Shown here one piece after another: positions 46,096 through 52,593 of a DNA stretch of 64,000 nucleotides. Each line of letters opens with the position of its first letter. Position 1 is the stretch's first letter. The DNA lies in NCBI RefSeq assembly GCF_027947535.2, contig NZ_JAAGKO020000003.1, forward strand, positions 62,001 through 126,000. The letters run 5' to 3'. This DNA is from Streptantibioticus silvisoli (GTDB lineage: Bacteria; Actinomycetota; Actinomycetes; Streptomycetales; Streptomycetaceae). The position numbers and the translations under genes are program-made. Below the pieces are notes generated by a model. That model worked only from the letters and a program-made list of their open reading frames with translations, was not told the origin of the DNA and searched no databases.

Positions 46096-48026
46096 CGACC
46101 ACCCTCGCACCCGCCCCGGACCCGGCGCCCGCGGTGCTCGCCGCCGTCGACGACGCCTGCCGGTGGCTGGCCGGACGGCTCGCGGCCGGCGCGGCCGGGG
46201 GCGTGCCGCCGGCCGTGGTGCCGCTCGGCGCGCACGACGCGCTGCTGACCGGGCGCGACCCGTACGCCGCCGAGCGGCCGGGTGCGAGGGTGCACCTGGC
46301 CCGCGACGGCGTGCTGATCGGCCCGTGGGGCGACGCACCGGCGGCCGAACGGGCCTGCGGGCAGTGCCTGGCGATGCGCTGGCAGCGGCTGCGCACCCGC
46401 TCGGAGCGGGAGGCGCTGGAGACCGGCGGGGCCAGCACGGCGACCGGCCGGTGGCCGGTGCTGCCGGACTTCGTGGCCGACGCGGTCGCGGCGCTGGCCG
46501 GTCGCGCCGCGGCCGACCGCGGCGCGGCAGACCTGCCGCGGGTGACCCGGCTGGACCTGGCGACCCTCCAGGTCGTCACGTATCCGCTGCTGCGCGAGCC
46601 ACTGTGCCCGTCGTGCGCGGCCGACGGCCTCGACACCTGGCCGCCGCAGTCGCCGTGGCCGGTGGAGCGGGTCAAGGCGGCGCCGGAGGCGTACCGGCTG
46701 TGCGCCCCGGCCGACTACCGGCTGCCGCACGCCGCGCTGGCCAACCCGGTGTGCGGGGTGCTGGGCGCGGCGACCTGGACCGACATCACCTCGCCGACCA
46801 CCGCGCCGGTGGCCGGCAGCGTCTTCATGCGCGGGTACGCGGGCCTGACCGACGTCACCTGGAGCGGGCAGGCCAACGCGTTCGCCGCCAGCCGGGACCT
46901 GGCCTTCCTGGAGGGCATGGAACGCTACGCCGGCACCCACCGGCGCGACCGGGCACCGCTGCGGGTCGCCTCCTACGAGGAGTTGGGCGACCTGGCGCTG
47001 GACCCGCGCGACGCCGGGCTGTACGCACCGGAGACCTACCGCGACGACCCGATGGTCCGCCCGTTCGACCCGGCCCGGCCGATCCCGTGGATCCCCGGCC
47101 ACTCGCTGCGCGACGACCGCACGGTGCTGGTGCCGGCCCGGCTGGTGCACTACAGCGCCGGGGTGGCGGCCGACGACTTCGTCTTCGAGTGCTCCAACGG
47201 CTGCGCGATCGGCAGCTGCCTGGAGGAGGCGGCGCTGTTCGGGCTGCTGGAGCTGATCGAGCGCGACGCGTTCCTGCTGGCCTGGTACGGCCGGGCCCGG
47301 CTGACCGAGATCGACCTGGAGTCGGTCGGCGGCCGGCGGGTGCGGGCGATGGCGGACCGGGCGGCGCTGCGCGGCTACGACGTGCGGGCCTTCGACAACC
47401 GGGTGGACCTGGCGGTCCCGGTGGTCACCGCCCTCGCGGTGCGCCGCGACGGCGGTCCCGGCACGCTGGCGTTCGCGGCCGGCGCGGCCTTCGACCCGGA
47501 GGCGGCGGTGGAGTCCGCGCTGTCGGAGATCCTCACCTACATCCCGCACCTGCCGGGCCAGGTGCGCGAGCGGCCCGCCGAACTGGAGGCCATGGCCGAC
47601 GACTACGACCTGGTCAAGCGGCTGCCGGACCACGCGGCGCTGTTCGGGCTGCCGCGGATGGCCGAGCACGCCCGCGAGTTCCTCGACCCCGGCCCCGTCC
47701 GGAGCCTGCCGGAGCTGTACGCCGGCTGGCAGGAGCGCCGGCCCCGGACAGCGGACCTGCGCGACGACCTGGCGGTGGTCCGCGAGGAGCTGACGGGCGC
47801 CGGGTTCGACGTCATCGTGGTGGACCAGACGACGCCGGAGCAACGCCGGCTGGGTCTGCGGACGGTGGCCACGCTGGTGCCGGGGCTGCTGCCGATCGAC
47901 TTCGGCTGGAACCGGCAGCGGGCGCTCACCATGCCGCGGCTGCGCACCGCGTTGCGGCGGGCCGGCCTGCGCGCGACCGACCTGGCGGAGCAGGAGGTGC
48001 GGCGCGTCCCGCACCCGTTCCCCTGA
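46092..48026 (+). CDS. YcaO cyclodehydratase 2
   Basis: 644-residue paralogue of YcaO 1 with the same architecture: ThiF-derived zinc region (CGQC near 90; CPSC near 174) and a full YcaO domain. ATP motif ECSNGCAIGSCLEEAALFGL then LELIERDAF (near 365-395), AFDNRVDLAVPVVTALAV, and a C-terminal VPHPFP (PxPxP). The two enzymes differ through most of their length, so they are not a recent duplicate. They may divide Cys and Ser/Thr residues or different core regions. ATG overlaps the permease stop. Last gene of the operon; a palindromic terminator follows. Confidence 0.9.
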   Translation: MTTTLAPAPDPAPAVLAAVDDACRWLAGRLAAGAAGGVPPAVVPLGAHDALLTGRDPYAAERPGARVHLARDGVLIGPWGDAPAAERACGQCLAMRWQRLRTRSEREALETGGASTATGRWPVLPDFVADAVAALAGRAAADRGAADLPRVTRLDLATLQVVTYPLLREPLCPSCAADGLDTWPPQSPWPVERVKAAPEAYRLCAPADYRLPHAALANPVCGVLGAATWTDITSPTTAPVAGSVFMRGYAGLTDVTWSGQANAFAASRDLAFLEGMERYAGTHRRDRAPLRVASYEELGDLALDPRDAGLYAPETYRDDPMVRPFDPARPIPWIPGHSLRDDRTVLVPARLVHYSAGVAADDFVFECSNGCAIGSCLEEAALFGLLELIERDAFLLAWYGRARLTEIDLESVGGRRVRAMADRAALRGYDVRAFDNRVDLAVPVVTALAVRRDGGPGTLAFAAGAAFDPEAAVESALSEILTYIPHLPGQVRERPAELEAMADDYDLVKRLPDHAALFGLPRMAEHAREFLDPGPVRSLPELYAGWQERRPRTADLRDDLAVVREELTGAGFDVIVVDQTTPEQRRLGLRTVATLVPGLLPIDFGWNRQRALTMPRLRTALRRAGLRATDLAEQEVRRVPHPFP

Positions 48027-48060
48027 CCGGGGGCGGCGCGGCCGGCGCCGCAACGCCCTC

Positions 48061-48089
48061 CGCGCGGCACGGGAGTCCCGTACCGCGCG
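48061..48089. terminator. Near-perfect palindromic terminator
   Basis: CGCGCGGCACGGGA and TCCCGTACCGCGCG flank a single G; only one pair mismatches. It sits between the convergent YcaO 2 and precursor genes and can terminate both. Confidence 0.8.
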
Positions 48090-48109
48090 CAGGAGCTTCG
48101 CCCAGGAGA

Positions 48110-48277
48110 TCAGGCGGTGCAGCTGGTGGTGCTGGTGGTCGACGAGCAGGTGCTCGTGCTGGAGCAGCTGGTCGACGAGCCGAGCATGACCTCGCTGGCG
48201 TCCGAGTAGTCGGTGATCTCGAAGGTCTCCGACTCCAGCTCCAGGATCTCCTGGGCGAGCGACTCGAGAGAGTTCAT
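48110..48277 (-). CDS. RiPP precursor peptide (thiazolylpeptide-type)
   Basis: 55-residue precursor. Leader of about 33 residues, acidic and helical: MNSLESLAQEILELESETFE, then ITDYSDASEVMLG. The remaining 22 residues are the likely core, with 10 Ser, 8 Thr, 3 Cys (core positions 5, 11, 20) and a final Ala; it contains no other residue. The leader style (LESETFEI, SDASEVML) is that of thiazolylpeptide-type bacteriocin precursors known from streptomycetes. Strong ribosome site GAAGGAGG five bases before the ATG; in-frame codons further upstream are not needed. Monocistronic, convergent with the modification operon and divergent from the M20 gene. The leader/core border (after Gly33) is inferred. 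Confidence 0.9.
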   Translation of the reverse strand: MNSLESLAQEILELESETFEITDYSDASEVMLGSSTSCSSTSTCSSTTSTTSCTA

Positions 48278-48378
48278 GTGCGCCTCCTTCACGTCAGGGG
48301 GTGGCACGTCCGGGGCGGGCGCTCCGGCCGACGGCTTGCGACCGGGCGCTTGAACTCCCGTGCGGTGGGCCGGGGTCA

Positions 48379-48433
48379 GTTCTACCGGGTGCCCCTGACA
48401 GGTCGTCCGGCATCCCGCTGTCATGTCGCTGTC
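48379..48433 (-). promoter_or_regulatory. Candidate precursor promoter with 11-bp repeats
   Basis: On the minus strand GACAGCG occurs twice exactly 11 bp apart (48433-48427 and 48422-48416), followed downstream by a CCGGACGA segment also present in the repeats before the operon, then TAGAAC (48384-48379) as a possible -10, about 100 bp before the ATG. Fits SARP control of the precursor but is weaker evidence than the operon site. Confidence 0.4.
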
Positions 48434-48528
48434 GAAACGTTCCGCCGGCCGCCCCGCCGCCGGGCCCGGCCGGTCCCGGTCCCTTCCGTCCGCCTGTCCG
48501 TCCGTCCGTCCGTCAGGAGTGCGTGCCG

Positions 48529-49896
48529 ATGTCCCAACGTCCCGGCCCCGGACCGGTCCTCGCGGCGCTGCCCGACGTGCTGGCCGACTGCGTGGGGTTC
48601 TACCTCGACGTCCACCGCTCCCCCGAGCTGTCCGGCGCCGAGGAGCGCACCGCCGGGCTGTTCGCCGACCGGCTGCGGGCCGGGGGCTACCGGGTCACCA
48701 CCGGGATCGGCGGCCACGGCGTGGCCGGCGTCCTGCGCAACGGCCCCGGCCCGGTGGTGCTGCTGCGGGCGGAGCTGGACGCGCTGCCGGTGCGGGAGGC
48801 CACGGGGGCCGCGTACGCGTCGACGGTGCGGGCGCCGCAGGACGCGGCGGCGGACGGGTCCTGCGGGGCGGCGGGCGGCGGCGTGGTGCCCGTGTCGCAC
48901 GCCTGCGGGCACGACATGCACCTGGCCTGCCTGGCGGGCGCGGCGGCCCTGCTGGCCCGGGGGGCGGCGCACTGGCGCGGCACCGCGGTCGTGGTCGGCC
49001 AGCCCGCCGAGGAGACGCTGACGGGCGCGGAGGCGATGCTGCGCGACGGGCTCTACGAACGCCTTCCGGCGCCCTCGGTGGTGCTGGCCCAGCACACCGC
49101 GCCGCTGCCGGCCGGCATGGTGGCGCACGGCGGCGGCCTGATGCTCAGCGCCGGCGCGATGGTGACCGTCACCGCGCACGGCACCGGCGGCCACGCGGCG
49201 ACCGCCCACCTCGGCGTCAACCCGGTCGAGGTGGCCGCCGCGATCACCTTGCGGGCGCGCGAGTCGGTGGCGGCGGCCTTCGGCGCCGGCGACCACGTCA
49301 GCGTCACCGTCGGCGCGCTGCACGCCGGCACCCGGGGCAACGTCGTGCCCGACCGCGCCCGGCTGGAGATCGCCGTGCGCGCGCCGGACGCCGCCCGCCG
49401 CGACCGGGCGGTGGAGGTGCTGCGCGGCGTCTGCGCGCGCGAGGGCGCGGCGTACGGCTGCCCGCGCGCTCCGCAGGTCGAGGTCCGCGCGCTGTCCCCG
49501 GCCACGGTCTGCGACGCCCCGACGCTGGCAGCGCTGCGCACCGCGCACCTGGCCGCCTTCGGCGCCGGCCGGGTCGCCGGCTGGCCCCCGTCGTCGGCCA
49601 CCGAGGACTTCGCGCTGTTCGGCTCGGCCGGCGCGTGGCTGCACGGGGTGCCCGGTATCCGCACCGGCTACTGGATGCTCGGCTCGGTCGGCCCCCTGCC
49701 GTGGCGGACGGCACCGGGCGGCACCGCGGCGGAGAAACTGGCCGCCCTGCCCGGCAACCACTCCCCCGCCTTCCTGCCCGACCCCAGGCTGACGACCCCG
49801 GCGGGGATCACCGCGATGACGACGGGGGCACTGGCGATGCTGGGGACGGCACGGGGTGAGGGAGCGTCAGCGGGGGATGAACTGGGGCCGGGGTGA
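48529..49896 (+). CDS. M20-family amidohydrolase/peptidase
   Basis: 455-residue zinc hydrolase of the M20D group (hippurate hydrolase, IAA-amino acid hydrolase, N-acyl amino acid deacylases). Motifs: LLRAELDALPVRE, SHACGHDMH (near 123-131), GQPAEETLTGAEAML with catalytic Glu, GHAATAHLGVNPV of the lid domain, and SSATEDFALF near the end. No signal peptide, so cytosolic. It diverges from the precursor gene across 251 bp, so it may belong to the RiPP cluster (trimming of a terminal residue, deacylation, or self-resistance), or be an unrelated neighbour. The ATG is preceded by AGGAG; four TCCG units (48497-48512) lie just before that site. Its stop is inside a small tandem repeat. Confidence 0.85.
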   Translation: MSQRPGPGPVLAALPDVLADCVGFYLDVHRSPELSGAEERTAGLFADRLRAGGYRVTTGIGGHGVAGVLRNGPGPVVLLRAELDALPVREATGAAYASTVRAPQDAAADGSCGAAGGGVVPVSHACGHDMHLACLAGAAALLARGAAHWRGTAVVVGQPAEETLTGAEAMLRDGLYERLPAPSVVLAQHTAPLPAGMVAHGGGLMLSAGAMVTVTAHGTGGHAATAHLGVNPVEVAAAITLRARESVAAAFGAGDHVSVTVGALHAGTRGNVVPDRARLEIAVRAPDAARRDRAVEVLRGVCAREGAAYGCPRAPQVEVRALSPATVCDAPTLAALRTAHLAAFGAGRVAGWPPSSATEDFALFGSAGAWLHGVPGIRTGYWMLGSVGPLPWRTAPGGTAAEKLAALPGNHSPAFLPDPRLTTPAGITAMTTGALAMLGTARGEGASAGDELGPG

Positions 49897-49929
49897 GCCG
49901 GGGCGGGGGCTGAGCCGGGGCCGGGGTGA
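49882..49929. repeat. 16-17 bp repeat copying the M20 gene's stop codon
   Basis: Three units ending in TGA at 49896, 49913 and 49929: GGGGCCGGGGTGA, GCCGGGGCGGGGGCTGA, GCCGGGGCCGGGGTGA. The first TGA is the gene's own stop. Confidence 0.7.
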
Positions 49930-50051
49930 CCGGGACCGGTGGATGGCCGACCGGTGGGCCCCGCACCGTCAGGCCGGCCTCGCGCGGGCGGTCGGCACCG
50001 CACCGCCCGCCGGGACCGCACCCGCCGGCCCCGCGCCATCCGCGGGAACCG

Positions 50052-50093
50052 CCGCGCGCCGGGGCGGACGTCAGGGTCCGTCCCGGCGCGCGG
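50052..50093. terminator. Bidirectional hairpin between M20 and GH15-like genes
   Basis: CCGCGCGCCGGGGCGGAC pairs with GTCCGTCCCGGCGCGCGG (one mismatch) over a 6-base loop, 12 bases from the GH15-like stop and between convergent genes. Confidence 0.85.
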
Positions 50094-50104
50094 TCGGGCG
50101 GGGG

Positions 50105-52294
50105 TCAGCCGCCGGCCGGGGGTGCCGGGGGTGTGATCGGCGGGGTGACGCGCAGCTCCGTCTGGGCGCCGTACTGGAGCGAGGCCAGCACGTACCAGGC
50201 GCCGGTGACCGGCTCGACCATGGTGGAGACGACCGGCTTGTCCGTGACGTTGGACGTCGCCTCGCCGGGCGGCATGTAGCCGGTGGCGGTACGGGAGGCG
50301 TACCAGGTCAGGCGCTTGAGGGCGTCGGTCTTGTCGGCCAGGTAGATCTGGTCCAGCGCGACGTACATCGACATCTGCGGCCAGGACGGCTCGGCGGCCA
50401 GCGCCTCGTCGCCGGCCGGGTCGTAGGGCGAGGAGTAGTAGAAGTCGTCGCCGACGTAACGGGCCAGGCCGTAGGTGTCCTGGGTGAGCGTCGAGGTGAT
50501 CTTGGCGATGTGCGACTCGGCGTAGGCGCTGTTGGCCGGCACGACGCCGAGCACGATCAGCATGTCGGAGGAGGAGTCGACCGGGTCGACGCGGGCGGTG
50601 TTGTCGGTGTTGACCGAGCGGTCGAAGTAGCCGCCGCCGGCCGAGTTCCACAGGCCGGCCGGGCTGGCCCCGGAGTCGCGGTAGATCGCGCCGTCGATGG
50701 TGGCCGCGGCCGAGGCCCAGCCGTTCTCCAGCGAGGAGTTGCTCTCGTCGGCGGCCAGCTGCTCGGCGGCGTACAGGCCGCCGACGTAGGTGGCCTGGGT
50801 GAAGGCGTTGTACTCGACGGTCTCCTCCCAGATGGAGTTGTCCGCCGGCCCGAAGCCGTTGCTGCCGATGCCGTTCTTGATGAAGTTGGCGGCCTTCTGC
50901 ACCGCCGGCCACATCGCGGACAGGAACGAGGTGTCGCCGGTGGCGGTGTAGTGCCGCAGCACGCCGTCGATGAACAGGCCGACCGAGTCGTCCTCGGGCT
51001 CGACGAAGCTGACGTGGGCGCCGGTCCACTCGTCGTAGGTGGTGCCGAAGGACCCGTCGGAGTTCTGGATGCCGGCCAGCCAGCGGAAGTACTTGTCGGC
51101 CTCGGCGTGGTGGCCGGCCGCGTCGATGGCCAGCGCGGTGACGGCCGAGTCGCGCACCCAGGTCTTGTAGCCGTAGGCGATCGGGTTGGTGGAGGCCGGC
51201 CAGGTGCCCAGTACCGGGTTCTGGGTCTGCTTCATCACCACCAGCGCCCGGTCGTAGGCGGTCGACAGGCCGGAGTCGGTGTAGGTCGACGTGGTCCGCT
51301 TGCCGGCGTTGAGCCAGTTGGTGTAGGCGGTGGTGGTCTGGGTCTGCCAGTAGGTGTCGCTCTGCGCCCGCGCGGTGTCGGCGTCGGCCAGCGCGGCCGC
51401 GGCGGTGGAGTCGATGGCCAGGTAGAACGAGGTGGACACCGAGGAGTTCGCCGGGACGGTGACCTTCTTCGACAGGCCGACCGAGACGTCCGCGGCGGTC
51501 ACCGCGTTGTTGTCCGGCAGGTTGCCGGAGGCGTCGAAGGCGTACCAGGGCGCCACGGTGGCGCTGGAGGTGCTGGAGTCGGTGTCGTCGCCGACCTGGT
51601 GGCCGGTGGAGGCCCCGAACGAGCCCAGGACCAGGTGGTACTGGCCCGAGGACGACATGTCGACGACGTCGGCGTCGCGGGTGGAGTCCCAGGTCGCGGT
51701 GTCGGTCCTGCCGCTGCTCGCCCCGGTGTTGTTGACGTGCAGCTGGTCGAGGATGTTCTCGGTGACGGATGCGGACGTGGTGTTCTTCAGCCGGTAGGTG
51801 ACCACCATGAAGTGCTGGTTGGGCACGGTGGTGTAGTCGCGGCCGATGGTCACCGGCATCGCGGTGCCGTTGTAGGCGCCGTAGTCGCTGCGCAGGATGC
51901 CACCGGAGTCGAGGTAGCCGGTGGCGGACGAGAACTGGTGCACCTGGTCGTACTTGACCCCGTGCGTCTCGTCGCGGAAGAAGCCGGTGTAGTCGCTGAT
52001 CTGGTTGGTGTCGGAGCCGGCGGAGGCGGTACCGCCCGGGGAGTAGTGCAGTTCGGCCAGCCGCGGGCCGAAGCTGGTGTTGGTGTCGGTCTGGGCCAGC
52101 TGCGACGCCATCCAGATGCCGGTGGTGTCGCTCCAGTTGTTCATGTAGAGCGACCGGGCCGTCTCGGTCGTCGGCTGGGTGGTGGTCGCCGCCGCGGCGG
52201 GGGCGGCGGTCATCGCCGCCGCGCCGACCGCGCCGGCCACCGCCACCGCGCCGGCGGTGGCCAAGCCGATCAGTCGTATGCGAAGTCTCTTCAT
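50105..52294 (-). CDS. Secreted GH15-family glucan hydrolase (glucodextranase-like)
   Basis: 729-residue exported enzyme. Signal peptide MKRLRIRLIGLATAGAVAVA to about residue 40. An N-terminal beta-sandwich part (about 45-300) is followed by an (alpha/alpha)6 barrel with GH15 landmarks: YGYKTWVRDSAVTALAID (PRDA-like motif) near 400, QNSDGSFGTTYDEWTG, and FVEPEDDSVGLFIDGVLRHY carrying the likely catalytic acid. The late SWPQMSMYVALDQIYLADK is typical too. GH15 includes glucoamylases, glucodextranases and dextran-acting enzymes; the neighbouring isomaltodextranase-like gene points to alpha-1,6-glucan. Start ATG 52294 directly precedes the basic n-region of the signal. Confidence 0.82.
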   Translation of the reverse strand: MKRLRIRLIGLATAGAVAVAGAVGAAAMTAAPAAAATTTQPTTETARSLYMNNWSDTTGIWMASQLAQTDTNTSFGPRLAELHYSPGGTASAGSDTNQISDYTGFFRDETHGVKYDQVHQFSSATGYLDSGGILRSDYGAYNGTAMPVTIGRDYTTVPNQHFMVVTYRLKNTTSASVTENILDQLHVNNTGASSGRTDTATWDSTRDADVVDMSSSGQYHLVLGSFGASTGHQVGDDTDSSTSSATVAPWYAFDASGNLPDNNAVTAADVSVGLSKKVTVPANSSVSTSFYLAIDSTAAAALADADTARAQSDTYWQTQTTTAYTNWLNAGKRTTSTYTDSGLSTAYDRALVVMKQTQNPVLGTWPASTNPIAYGYKTWVRDSAVTALAIDAAGHHAEADKYFRWLAGIQNSDGSFGTTYDEWTGAHVSFVEPEDDSVGLFIDGVLRHYTATGDTSFLSAMWPAVQKAANFIKNGIGSNGFGPADNSIWEETVEYNAFTQATYVGGLYAAEQLAADESNSSLENGWASAAATIDGAIYRDSGASPAGLWNSAGGGYFDRSVNTDNTARVDPVDSSSDMLIVLGVVPANSAYAESHIAKITSTLTQDTYGLARYVGDDFYYSSPYDPAGDEALAAEPSWPQMSMYVALDQIYLADKTDALKRLTWYASRTATGYMPPGEATSNVTDKPVVSTMVEPVTGAWYVLASLQYGAQTELRVTPPITPPAPPAGG

Positions 52295-52384
52295 GCGTGG
52301 GCCTCTCACTGAGCCGCACCGTAGGGGGACGGCCGCCGGGGGCGTCAGTGGACGGGACCGACCTCGGGGCGGCAAGAGTGTCGT

Positions 52385-52407
52385 GCAGGTTAATTGCGCC
52401 CGTCAAG
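52385..52407 (-). promoter_or_regulatory. Promoter/operator element for the GH15-like gene
   Basis: Read on the minus strand: CTTGAC, three bases, CGCAATTAACCTGC. TTGACG can be a -35 and GACACT, 18 bases on, a -10. It matches the element before the GH27 gene at 18 of 23 positions in the opposite orientation. Confidence 0.55.
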
Positions 52408-52504
52408 CAACAAACCCGTTCCGATACCCGGTCGTTGGCAACGCGCCCGGTGGAACCCCGGTGAATCACAGCCCGGCAACGGAAGGAGACCGGGGAGTTT
52501 TTTC

Positions 52505-52527
52505 CTTGACACACGTAATTGACCTGC
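52505..52527 (+). promoter_or_regulatory. Promoter/operator element for the GH27-like gene
   Basis: CTTGACACACGTAATTGACC then TGC. TTGACA as -35 and GAGACT, 18 bases on, as -10. The shared part between the hexamers (CG-AATT-ACCTGC) is the best candidate for a common repressor site, for example of the ROK protein encoded downstream. Confidence 0.55.
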
Positions 52528-52593
52528 GTGAGACTCGCCGCGGTCCCGACAGGCCACGGGCGACGGTGCCCGGTTCGGCGAACGGAGGCACGG

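Noticed and set aside
46092..48026. Second YcaO as a thioamide-forming enzyme
   Set aside because: No TfuA-type partner gene is present, and the C-terminus ends in PHPFP, the mark of azoline-forming YcaO proteins.
32247..49896. Calling the cluster a classical thiopeptide (macrocyclic, pyridine-centred) cluster
   Set aside because: The precursor leader and enzymes fit the wider family, but no separate pyridine-forming cyclase is encoded and the single LanB C-terminal-like protein carries elimination motifs.
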